Source: Comamonadaceae bacterium
GTDB lineage: Bacteria > Pseudomonadota > Gammaproteobacteria > Burkholderiales > Burkholderiaceae_C
DNA length: 6,234 nucleotides
Reading direction: 5' to 3'
NCBI GenBank assembly: GCA_947451445.1
Contig: CANFZJ010000195.1
Span: forward strand, 1 to 6,234
Shown in pieces: positions 1-6,177 of this stretch. Each line of letters starts with the position of its first letter. Positions within the stretch are counted from its first letter, which is position 1. The position numbers were made by a program, and so were the translations under genes. The notes beneath the pieces are model-generated. The model was not told where the DNA came from, did no database searches, and was given only the letters and a program-made list of their open reading frames with translations.

Positions 1-1
1 C

Positions 2-367
2 GGTACCGAAAAAGAACTGTTTGGCGGCGAACTGGCCACCACCAACAACCGCATGGAAATGATGGCCGTCATCGAGGCCTTGAGCGCCCTCAAGCAGCCC
101 TGCAGCATCACCCTGTACATCGACAGCCAATACGTGCTCAAAGGCATGACCGAATGGCTCAAGGGCTGGAAGGCGCGCGGCTGGAAGACGGCCTCCAAGG
201 AACCCGTGAAAAACGTAGACCTGTGGCAGCGCCTGGACACCCTGGTCAACACTGCGGGCCACAAAATCGACTGGTGCTGGGTCAAAGGCCACGCAGGCCA
301 CCCCGGCAACGAGCGGGCCGACGCACTGGCCAACCGCGGCGTAGACCTGGCTTTAGGAAAACGATGA
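2..367 (+). CDS. rnhA: Ribonuclease HI, 5'-truncated by window edge
   Basis: This enzyme cleaves the RNA strand of RNA-DNA hybrids (R-loops, leftover replication primers) in the cytoplasm, using two metal ions. The visible 121 residues correspond to roughly residue 33 to the C-terminus of the 155-residue E. coli enzyme, so about 30 N-terminal residues, including the first catalytic Asp, lie outside the window. Three blocks are clearly RNase HI: TTNNRMEMMA, holding the catalytic Glu; YIDSQYV, holding the second Asp; and WVKGHAGHPGNERADALA, holding the catalytic His and last Asp. The stretch GWKTASKEPVKNVDLWQRLD between them matches the substrate-binding basic protrusion region. The C-terminus ends somewhat earlier than in E. 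coli. The TGA stop overlaps the sbcB start as ATGA, so the two are probably co-transcribed and translationally coupled. The internal ATG at 53 is not the start, because conserved RNase HI sequence continues upstream of it in frame. Confidence 0.96.
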   Translation, partial: GTEKELFGGELATTNNRMEMMAVIEALSALKQPCSITLYIDSQYVLKGMTEWLKGWKARGWKTASKEPVKNVDLWQRLDTLVNTAGHKIDWCWVKGHAGHPGNERADALANRGVDLALGKR

Positions 368-1818
368 CGGACTCCCCGGCGCGCACCTTCCTTTGGCACG
401 ATTACGAAACCTTCGGAGCCAACGCGCGCCGCGACCGGCCTGCCCAGTTTGCCGCCATTCGCACCGATGCCGAGCTGAACGAGGTCGGCGAACCGCTGAT
501 GCTGTACTGCCAGCCTGCCAACGACTTCTTGCCCGACCCGCAGTCCTGCCTCATCACCGGCATCACCCCGCAAATCTGCCTCCAGCGCGGCGTGCCCGAG
601 GCGGCGTTTGCGGCGCAGATCGAGCAAGCCTTCAGCCAGCCCGGCACCATCGGCGTGGGCTACAACACCATCCGCTTTGACGACGAGATCACGCGCTTCA
701 TGTTCTGGCGCAACCTCATCGACCCCTACGCCCGCGAATGGCAAAACCATTGCGGCCGCTGGGACTTGCTCGACGTGGTGCGCACCGCCTACGCCCTGCG
801 CCCGGACGGCATCCAGTGGCCCACCAAGTCCGACGGCAGCCCCAGCTTCCGGCTGGAAGACCTGAGCCGCGCCAACGGCCTGTTGCACGAGGCCGCGCAC
901 GATGCCTTGTCGGACGTGCGCGCCACCATCGCCCTGGCCCGCCTCATCCGCAGCGCCCAGCCGCGCCTGTTCGACTTCTGCCTGGGCCTGCACAAAAAAG
1001 ACCGCGTGGCCGCCGAGCTGGGCCTGCCCACCACGCTGCAAGCCGCCCGCCCGTTTTTGCACATCAGCGGCATGTTCCCCGCCGCGCAGGGCTGCCTGGC
1101 ACTGATGTGGCCGCTGGCCATGCACCCCAGTAACAAGAACGAGCTGATCGCCTGGGACCTGGCCCACAGCCCCGCAGAATTCAGCCAAATGAACGCAGAC
1201 GACATCCGCCTGCGCCTGTTCAGCAAGGCCGACGAATTACCCGAAGGCGTGGCCCGCCTGCCCATCAAAACCATCCATCTGAACAAATCCCCTATGGTGG
1301 TGGCCCATTTGAAAACGCTGTCGCCCGCCCTGGCCCAGCGCTGGGGCCTGAATGGCGACGTGTTGCGTGCCAACGCCGCTCTGGCGCGGGCGCTGCCCGA
1401 CATGAGCGGCATCTGGCCCGCCGTGTTTGACCGCCCCGCAGAGCCCGCGCGGGACGTGGATGAAGACCTGTACGGCGGCTTTGTGGGCCATGACGACCGC
1501 CGCCGCCTGACGGAGTTACGCGCCCTGTCCCCCGACAAGCTGGCCAGTGCCCGCAACACTTTTGACGACACCCGGCTGGCCGAGCTGCTGTTCCGCTACC
1601 GGGCCCGCAACTTCCCAGCCAGCCTGTCGCCGGAGGACGCGCAACGTTGGGAAGCCCACCGTGCGGCCCGCCTGTTCTTTGGTGCGGGCGGCGCGCGCAC
1701 GCTGGAAGGCTTGTTTACTGAAATCGACACCCTGTCGGAGACCGCCGACGAGCGGGGTGAAGATATTTTGGGTGCCCTGTACGACTACGCCGAGGCTATC
1801 GCGCCGGAGCGAACTTAG
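364..1818 (+). CDS. sbcB: Exodeoxyribonuclease I (ExoI), 3'-5' ssDNA exonuclease
   Basis: ExoI degrades single-stranded DNA processively in the 3'-5' direction. It works in mismatch repair and recombination and is normally recruited by the SSB C-terminal tail. The 484-residue product is close to the 475-residue E. coli enzyme. The DEDDh catalytic set is complete: D13 and E15 in HDYETFG, D106 in the GYNTIRFDDE block (residues 99-108), and H179 and D184 in HDALSDV. Each sits two residues before its E. coli counterpart (15, 17, 108, 181, 186). After the N-terminal exonuclease domain (about 1-200) come the SH3-like and helical domains typical of ExoI, including WDLAHSPAEF and a C-terminal region rich in LFFRYRARNFP-type motifs. 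The ATG at 364 is chosen because the catalytic domain begins directly after it and an AGGA at 355-358 is well spaced. An open frame continues upstream to 154, but only as a shadow of rnhA. Nothing appears damaged. Confidence 0.97.
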   Translation: MTDSPARTFLWHDYETFGANARRDRPAQFAAIRTDAELNEVGEPLMLYCQPANDFLPDPQSCLITGITPQICLQRGVPEAAFAAQIEQAFSQPGTIGVGYNTIRFDDEITRFMFWRNLIDPYAREWQNHCGRWDLLDVVRTAYALRPDGIQWPTKSDGSPSFRLEDLSRANGLLHEAAHDALSDVRATIALARLIRSAQPRLFDFCLGLHKKDRVAAELGLPTTLQAARPFLHISGMFPAAQGCLALMWPLAMHPSNKNELIAWDLAHSPAEFSQMNADDIRLRLFSKADELPEGVARLPIKTIHLNKSPMVVAHLKTLSPALAQRWGLNGDVLRANAALARALPDMSGIWPAVFDRPAEPARDVDEDLYGGFVGHDDRRRLTELRALSPDKLASARNTFDDTRLAELLFRYRARNFPASLSPEDAQRWEAHRAARLFFGAGGARTLEGLFTEIDTLSETADERGEDILGALYDYAEAIAPERT

Positions 1819-1827
1819 GAACCAACG

Positions 1828-2907
1828 ATGCGCAAAAGCCTCAGCAGCCTCTGGTTAAAAAGTCTCAAGCGCATCGGTAAAGCCCAGCAAAGCCAGCAGA
1901 AAAAGCTGGTGAAAAGCATGGCGGCAGCAGCCAAAAAAGCAGCCAAACCCGCATCCAAAGCAAAAACGACCCCATCGGCCCAACCCGCCCCCGCACTGCC
2001 GGGCAGCTGGACCCGCTCATTCTTTGCCCCGCCTGGCGGCCCGCGCATGTCGTACTGGCTGTACCTGCCCCAGCGCGACAAGGCGCAAGCCCACCAAGCC
2101 CTGCCGCTGGTGGTCATGCTGCACGGCTGCGGCCAGACGGCCCCCGAGTTCGCCCAGGGCACCCGCATGAACGCATTGGCCCAGCGCAAGGGCTTTGCCG
2201 TGCTGTACCCACAGCAACTGCTGACCATAGACGCCCACCGCTGCTGGCAGTGGTACCAGCGCGCTACCCAGCAGGGCGGTGGCGAGGCGGCACTGGTGGC
2301 CGGGGCTTTGACCCAGGTGGTGGCCCGGCATGGGCTGGACGGCAGCCGGGTGTATGTGGCAGGCATGTCGGCGGGGGCGGCGTTGGCGCAGGCCGTGGCG
2401 CTGCGTTACCCAAACCGGGTGGCTGCAGTGGCCATGCATTCCGGCCCGGTGTTTGGCACGGCAGACAGCCGCATGAGCGCGTTTGCCGCCATGCAAACCG
2501 GCGGGGGCCTGGGCGTGGCCGCTGCGGTGCAGGCGATGGTTTCCGCCCCCGACTTCCCCCGTATGCCCGCGCTGCTGCTGCACGGCGAGGCCGACAACGT
2601 GGTGCGCCCGGTGAATGTGCTACAGGTGGCAGAGCAGTTTTGCCTGGTGAACCACCTGCACAGTGCGCCCGTGGCACTGCACACACCCGCCCGGCAAGGG
2701 GGGCGCAGCCCGCGCCACGGCTTTCACACGCTGGACTACCGGGTTGGGCGCAAGTCGGTGGTGTCGGTGTGCAGCATTGCCGGGCTGGACCACGCCTGGA
2801 GCGGCGGCGATGGCAGCCTGCGCTTCAACAGCGCGCTGGGGCCAGACGCCAGCGCGATGGTCTGGGCATTCTTTGCCAAGCACCGACGTGTGCTATCACT
2901 TAAATAG
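1828..2907 (+). CDS. PHB-depolymerase-family esterase (alpha/beta-hydrolase)
   Basis: A 359-residue serine hydrolase of the Esterase_phb / LpqC type (COG3509-like), often annotated as polyhydroxybutyrate or short-chain-length polyhydroxyalkanoate depolymerase. The oxyanion-hole block is LHGCGQ (H99-Q103). The nucleophile is S181 in GMSAG (179-183), the likely acid is D256 in HGEADNVV, and the likely base is H322 in GLDHAWSGG, so the triad looks complete. Residues 1-20 form a basic, possibly amphipathic segment. Residues 25-46 are Lys/Ala-rich and 47-58 are Pro/Ala-rich, so the catalytic domain begins near residue 60. No convincing signal peptide is seen, which would fit an intracellular or granule-associated enzyme, but this is inference. 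The start is supported by AGGA at 1817-1820, which overlaps the sbcB stop seven bases before the ATG. Only nine bases separate it from sbcB, suggesting co-transcription without an obvious functional link. The real substrate could be another ester, such as a feruloyl or acetylxylan type. Confidence 0.88.
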   Translation: MRKSLSSLWLKSLKRIGKAQQSQQKKLVKSMAAAAKKAAKPASKAKTTPSAQPAPALPGSWTRSFFAPPGGPRMSYWLYLPQRDKAQAHQALPLVVMLHGCGQTAPEFAQGTRMNALAQRKGFAVLYPQQLLTIDAHRCWQWYQRATQQGGGEAALVAGALTQVVARHGLDGSRVYVAGMSAGAALAQAVALRYPNRVAAVAMHSGPVFGTADSRMSAFAAMQTGGGLGVAAAVQAMVSAPDFPRMPALLLHGEADNVVRPVNVLQVAEQFCLVNHLHSAPVALHTPARQGGRSPRHGFHTLDYRVGRKSVVSVCSIAGLDHAWSGGDGSLRFNSALGPDASAMVWAFFAKHRRVLSLK

Positions 2908-2946
2908 CTGCTATCGCCCGTTCCGTATGCGCTGGACGTCTAAATG
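2891..2946 (+). repeat. Diverged Comamonadaceae-type intergenic palindromic repeat
   Basis: The sequence reads TGCTAT, an A/T-rich loop, ATAGCTGCTAT, then GCGC near 2929-2932. GCTAT (2892-2896) and ATAGC (2904-2908) form a 5-bp stem with a 7-base loop. The second arm, GCTATCGC (2909 onward is shared with it) against TGCGCTGGA, is only weakly symmetrical. The overall order (GCTAT, ATAGCTGCT, CGC, GCGCT, GA) matches, from memory, a short repeat scattered between genes in Acidovorax, Rhodoferax and Polaromonas-like genomes. The family assignment is recalled, not searched. The copy overlaps the last codons and the TAG stop of the esterase gene, so it supplies that protein's final residues. It may act as a weak transcription attenuator or mRNA 3' end. 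It has no run of T after it, so it is not a classical intrinsic terminator. Confidence 0.55.
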
Positions 2947-2963
2947 GTATAAATATTCGGCAA

Positions 2964-2989
2964 GGGTAATGCCCACCTATCGTTTACCC
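2964..2989. repeat. Inverted repeat GGGTAA / TTACCC in the intergenic region
   Basis: GGGTAA at 2964-2969 is exactly complementary to TTACCC at 2984-2989, with 14 bases between. It lies upstream of the putative synthetase promoter and downstream of the esterase stop. It could be a transcription-factor half-site pair or a weak hairpin. A 6-bp match over this distance can also arise by chance. Confidence 0.25.
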
Positions 2990-3006
2990 CTGGCGGTCCC
3001 TGGTTT

Positions 3007-3016
3007 GTCAATTGAC
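3007..3016. promoter_or_regulatory. Perfect 10-bp palindrome GTCAATTGAC, candidate operator
   Basis: GTCAATTGAC is its own reverse complement and covers the first five bases of the candidate -35 hexamer TTGACC at 3012-3017. A dimeric repressor bound here would block RNA polymerase. Acyl-CoA synthetase and transporter operons in beta-proteobacteria are often controlled by TetR- or GntR-type regulators with palindromic sites, but no regulator gene is present in the window and the site matches no specific consensus I can name with confidence. Confidence 0.3.
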
Positions 3017-3038
3017 CGTCAGAAACGGCTCTCATACT
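3012..3038 (+). promoter_or_regulatory. Candidate sigma-70 promoter for the synthetase-ABC unit
   Basis: TTGACC (3012-3017, five of six bases match TTGACA) is followed after 15 bases by CATACT (3033-3038, four of six match TATAAT). The spacing is shorter than the ideal 17, so the promoter would be weak or need activation. It places transcription start about 20 bases before the start codon, which leaves room for the Shine-Dalgarno sequence at 3051-3055. No better pair was found in the intergenic stretch. A TATAAA at 2948-2953 lacks a good -35 partner. Confidence 0.35.
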
Positions 3039-3050
3039 GCTGTCCAAAGC

Positions 3051-3055
3051 AGGAG
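3051..3055 (+). promoter_or_regulatory. Ribosome binding site AGGAG that fixes the synthetase start
   Basis: AGGAG lies nine bases before the ATG at 3065. It decides the start of the acyl-CoA synthetase. The same frame stays open upstream to an ATG at 2663, but that stretch lies inside the esterase gene in another frame, is low-complexity, and has no synthetase-like sequence. The conserved family N-terminus (QGLDKNPANFVPLSPLSF) begins shortly after the chosen ATG. Confidence 0.7.
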
Positions 3056-3064
3056 ACAAACCGC

Positions 3065-4708
3065 ATGCCCGCCACCCATCCCTACCAGCAAGGTCTGGAC
3101 AAAAACCCAGCCAACTTCGTTCCACTATCGCCGTTGAGTTTCATCGAGCGTACGGCCCAGGTCTACCCCGAGCGGCTGGCGGTTATTTACGGCGCGCGTC
3201 GCCAAACTTGGGCGCAAACCTACGCCCGCTGCCGCCAGCTGGCCCATGCGTTGACGCTGCGCGGCATTGGCCCCGGCGATACCGTGGCGGTGATGCTGCC
3301 CAACGTGCCCGCCATGCTGGAGGCGCACTTTGGCGTGCCCATGTCGGGCGCGGTGCTGCATGCGCTGAACACCCGGCTGGATGCGTCGGCCATTGCCTTT
3401 ATGCTGCAGCACGGCGAGGCCAAGGTGCTGCTGACCGACCGCGAATTTGCCAGCGTACTGGAGCCCGCGCTGGCCGAGTTGGGCAGTGCCCGCCCGCTGG
3501 TGATTGAGGTAGAGGACGACACCGCCCCCGCAGGCAAGTACCTCGGCGAAATCAGCTACGAGGACTTCATCGCCCAGGGCAGCCCCGACTTCGCCTGGCA
3601 ACTGCCCGCCGACGAGTGGGACGCCATCGCCCTGAACTACACCTCGGGCACCACCGGCAACCCCAAGGGCGTGGTCACCCACCACCGGGGCGCGTACCTG
3701 AACGCCATCAACCCGGTGCTGGCCTGGCCGTTGCCGCTGCACGCCACCTACCTGTGGACGCTGCCCATGTTCCACTGCAATGGCTGGTGCTTTCCGTGGA
3801 CGATGGCGCTGGTGGCAGGCGTCAGCGTGTGCCTGCGCCGGGTGGACCCGGCGCTGATCTTCCCGCTGATCCGCGAACACCGCATCACCCACATGTGCGG
3901 TGCGCCTATCGTCTACAGCATGCTGATCAACGCCCCGGCGGCGCTGCGCGACGGCATCCACCACACGGTGCACGGCATGATTGCCGGTGCCGCACCACCG
4001 GCGGCAGTGATCGAGGGCTGCGAAGCCGCAGGCATCCACATCATCCACGTTTACGGCCTGACCGAGGTGTACGGCCCGGCAGCGGTGTGCGCCAAGCAAG
4101 ACGCCTGGGCCGACCTGCCCACGCCTGAGCGCGCTGCGCTGAACGGCCGCCAGGGCGTGGCCTATCCGCTGCAACAAGCCGTGACGGTGCTGGACCCTGA
4201 GACGATGCTGCCCGTGCCGGCCGACGGCGAAACCCTGGGCGAAATCTTCTTTCGCGGCAACGTGGTGATGAAGGGCTATTTGAAGAACCCCAGCGCCACC
4301 GCCGAGGCGTTTGCCGGGGGCTGGTTCCACACCGGCGACCTGGCAGTGATGCACCCCGACGGCTACGCCAAGATCAAGGACCGCAGCAAAGACGTGATCA
4401 TCTCTGGCGGCGAAAACATATCCTCCATCGAGGTGGAAGACGCGCTGCACCGCCACCCCGCCGTGATGCTGGCAGCGGTAGTGGCCCAGCCCGATGCCAA
4501 GTGGGGCGAAGTGCCCTGCGCGTTTGTCGAGCTCAAACCCGGTGCCGTGGCCACCGAGCAAGAAATTATCGAGGCCTGCCGCACCTTGTTAGCCCGCTTT
4601 AAGGTGCCAAAGCGGGTGGTTTTTGGTACGCTGCCCAAGACATCCACCGGCAAAATCCAAAAGTTCGTGCTGCGTGAACACGCCAAATCAACCGACGCCA
4701 TTGAATGA
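3065..4708 (+). CDS. AMP-forming acyl-CoA synthetase
   Basis: A 547-residue ligase of the ANL superfamily. It converts a carboxylic acid, ATP and CoA to an acyl-CoA, AMP and pyrophosphate through an acyl-adenylate. All core motifs are present: the phosphate-binding loop YTSGTTGNPKG (192-202), PMFHCNGW (234-241, acyl-pocket region), YGLTE (330-334), HTGD (422-425, ribose-binding D425), the hinge block KIKDRSKDVIISGGENI (436-452), and catalytic K530 in PKTSTGKIQK. The sequence resembles the medium-chain/AAE-like acyl-CoA synthetases often listed as PRK08162 and is related to DmdB and plant AAE ligases. The exact substrate cannot be read from the sequence; medium-chain, branched or aromatic acids are all possible. 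Its TGA overlaps the next start as ATGA, so it is probably translated together with the two ABC ATPases. This suggests that it activates the acid the transporter imports. The protein looks full-length and intact. Confidence 0.93.
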   Translation: MPATHPYQQGLDKNPANFVPLSPLSFIERTAQVYPERLAVIYGARRQTWAQTYARCRQLAHALTLRGIGPGDTVAVMLPNVPAMLEAHFGVPMSGAVLHALNTRLDASAIAFMLQHGEAKVLLTDREFASVLEPALAELGSARPLVIEVEDDTAPAGKYLGEISYEDFIAQGSPDFAWQLPADEWDAIALNYTSGTTGNPKGVVTHHRGAYLNAINPVLAWPLPLHATYLWTLPMFHCNGWCFPWTMALVAGVSVCLRRVDPALIFPLIREHRITHMCGAPIVYSMLINAPAALRDGIHHTVHGMIAGAAPPAAVIEGCEAAGIHIIHVYGLTEVYGPAAVCAKQDAWADLPTPERAALNGRQGVAYPLQQAVTVLDPETMLPVPADGETLGEIFFRGNVVMKGYLKNPSATAEAFAGGWFHTGDLAVMHPDGYAKIKDRSKDVIISGGENISSIEVEDALHRHPAVMLAAVVAQPDAKWGEVPCAFVELKPGAVATEQEIIEACRTLLARFKVPKRVVFGTLPKTSTGKIQKFVLREHAKSTDAIE

Positions 4709-5457
4709 CCAACGACACCATTCTTAAAACCCAGGGCCTGGGCAAGGATTTCCTCGGGTTCGCCGCGGTATCCAACGTTAATTTGCAGGTCCGGCGCGGC
4801 AGCATCCACGCGCTGATCGGCCCCAACGGCGCGGGCAAGACGACCGTGTTCAACCTGCTGACCAAGTTCCATCCGTCTACCAGCGGCAGCATTCACTTCA
4901 ACGGCGTGGACATCACCCATGAAACCTCGGTCCAGATTGCCCGCCGGGGCATGGTCCGCTCGTTCCAAATCTCGGCCACGTTTGGCCACCTCACCGCGCT
5001 GGAGAACGTACGGGTGGCGCTGCAACGTAACCGCAAGGACTCGTTCAACTTCTGGTCGTCTGAAAAGCGGCTGGACGCGCTGAATGGCCAGGCGATGGCG
5101 CTACTGGAGGCGGTGGACCTGGCCAGCTTTGCCGACACCGTGGCCATCGAGATGCCGTATGGCCGCAAGCGCGCGCTGGAGATCGCCACCACGCTGGCGC
5201 TGGAGCCCGCACTGATGCTGCTGGACGAGCCTACCCAAGGTATGGGCCACGAGGACGTGGGCCGGGTGGTGGAGCTGATCCGCAAGGTGTCTAAAAACCG
5301 CACCATTTTGATGGTCGAACACAATTTGTCGGTGGTCGAGTCGCTGTGCGACACCATCACCGTGCTGCAACGCGGCAGCGTGCTGGCCGAAGGCAACTAC
5401 GCCACCGTATCGCAAGACCCGCGCGTGCTGGAAGCCTATGTGGGGGTAGAAGCATGA
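4705..5457 (+). CDS. LivG-type ABC transporter ATP-binding protein (HAAT family)
   Basis: A 250-residue cytoplasmic ATPase subunit of a branched-chain-amino-acid-type importer (E. coli LivG is 255 residues). Walker A is consensus GPNGAGKTT (39-47). The Q-loop glutamine is Q88 in VRSFQIS, Walker B is LMLLDEP with D174 and E175, and the H-loop histidine is H206 in MVEHN. The signature motif is MPYGRKR (150-156), where LSGGQ is the general form and LivG proteins usually have YGxQR, so the usual Gln is Lys here. The D-loop region PTQGMGHED also differs from the common LivG PAAGLNPxE. I believe a Burkholderiales subfamily shares these features, but this is recalled. No clear Shine-Dalgarno precedes the ATG, so translation probably depends on coupling to the synthetase through the ATGA overlap. 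HAAT transporters carry amino acids, amides, urea and aromatic or other organic acids. The adjacent CoA ligase favours an organic acid. Confidence 0.9.
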   Translation: MTNDTILKTQGLGKDFLGFAAVSNVNLQVRRGSIHALIGPNGAGKTTVFNLLTKFHPSTSGSIHFNGVDITHETSVQIARRGMVRSFQISATFGHLTALENVRVALQRNRKDSFNFWSSEKRLDALNGQAMALLEAVDLASFADTVAIEMPYGRKRALEIATTLALEPALMLLDEPTQGMGHEDVGRVVELIRKVSKNRTILMVEHNLSVVESLCDTITVLQRGSVLAEGNYATVSQDPRVLEAYVGVEA

Positions 5458-6161
5458 GCAGCATTGAAGTCTTGCAGGTCAAAGGCCTGCACGCCTTTTA
5501 CGGCGAATCACACATCCTGCACGGCATCGACCTGCATGTGAACCAGGGCGAGCTGGTCACCCTGCTGGGCCGTAACGGCTCGGGCCGGTCCACCACGCTC
5601 AAGGCGCTGCTGGGCTTGGTGGGCAAGCGCACGGGCTCCATCTTGTTCAACGGGGTGGACACCATCGGCATGGCACCGCACCGTATTGCGCGTCTGGGCG
5701 TGGGCTTTTGCCCCGAAGAGCGGGGTATTTTTGCGGGCTTGTCTACCGAAGAAAACCTGATGCTGCCCCCGGTGGTAGCTCCCGGCGGCATGACGCTGGA
5801 CGAGATCTACACCCTGTTTCCCAATTTGCACGAGCGCCGCAACAGCCCCGGTACCCGCTTGTCTGGCGGCGAGCAGCAGATGCTGGCCATGGCCCGCATT
5901 CTGCGCACTGGTGCCAAAACCCTGCTGCTGGACGAAATCACCGAGGGCCTGGCCCCGGTGATCGTCAAAAAGCTGGGCGAAGTGATTCGCCTGCTCAAGA
6001 CCCGTGGCTACACCATCGTGCTGGTGGAGCAAAACTTTCGGTTTGCCGCCCCTTTGGCGGACCGGCATTACGTGCTGGAGCATGGCCAGGTGGCCATGGT
6101 GGTACATAAAGATGAGCTGGCAGCCAAGACCAGTGCAATGCAAGCCTTGCTGGGCGTTTAA
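5454..6161 (+). CDS. LivF-type ABC transporter ATP-binding protein, variant Walker A
   Basis: A 235-residue ATPase subunit, the expected partner of the LivG-type protein before it (E. coli LivF is 237 residues). Walker A reads GRNGSGRSTT (39-48), with R45 (codon CGG at 5586-5588) in place of the normally invariant Lys. The signature LSGGEQQ (136-142) is consensus. Walker B is LLLDEI with D160 and catalytic E161 retained, but the Pro after the Glu is Ile (I162). The H-loop position is Q193 in LVEQN, which is usual for LivF. The stretch CPEERGIF fits the LivF form of the Q-loop region (PEGRRxF). The start is the ATG overlapping the upstream TGA (ATGA), preceded by a G-run at 5442-5446. The frame stays open upstream only as a shadow of the previous gene. 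Except for the variant residues the protein looks intact, so it is probably expressed. Permease and binding-protein genes are not in the window. Confidence 0.9.
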   Translation: MSSIEVLQVKGLHAFYGESHILHGIDLHVNQGELVTLLGRNGSGRSTTLKALLGLVGKRTGSILFNGVDTIGMAPHRIARLGVGFCPEERGIFAGLSTEENLMLPPVVAPGGMTLDEIYTLFPNLHERRNSPGTRLSGGEQQMLAMARILRTGAKTLLLDEITEGLAPVIVKKLGEVIRLLKTRGYTIVLVEQNFRFAAPLADRHYVLEHGQVAMVVHKDELAAKTSAMQALLGV

Positions 6162-6177
6162 GCCGAGCAGAAACCCC

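Noticed and set aside
154..363. Upstream extension of the exonuclease I frame
   Set aside because: It is an out-of-frame reading of rnhA (Arg/Pro/Gly-rich); the ATG at 364 has a Shine-Dalgarno and directly precedes the conserved catalytic domain.
789..1571. Minus-strand open frame (260 codons) opposite sbcB
   Set aside because: Ser/Arg/Ala-rich translation without recognisable domains; an antisense shadow of ExoI.
2250..2903. Second + strand open frame inside the esterase gene
   Set aside because: Low-complexity Gly/Arg/Ala translation; the overlapping frame holds an intact Ser-Asp-His hydrolase.
2948..2953. TATAAA as a -10 box for the synthetase operon
   Set aside because: No acceptable -35 hexamer lies 15-19 bases upstream, and the sequence there is part of the repeat.
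2663..3064. Upstream extension of the acyl-CoA synthetase frame
   Set aside because: The extension runs through the esterase gene and the intergenic repeat, has no synthetase-like sequence, and a good AGGAG precedes the ATG at 3065.
3125..4561. Long open frame on the minus strand (478 codons) opposite the acyl-CoA synthetase
   Set aside because: It is rich in His, Gln, Arg and Gly as expected from the complement of GC-rich codons, resembles no family, and lies wholly inside a gene with complete catalytic motifs.
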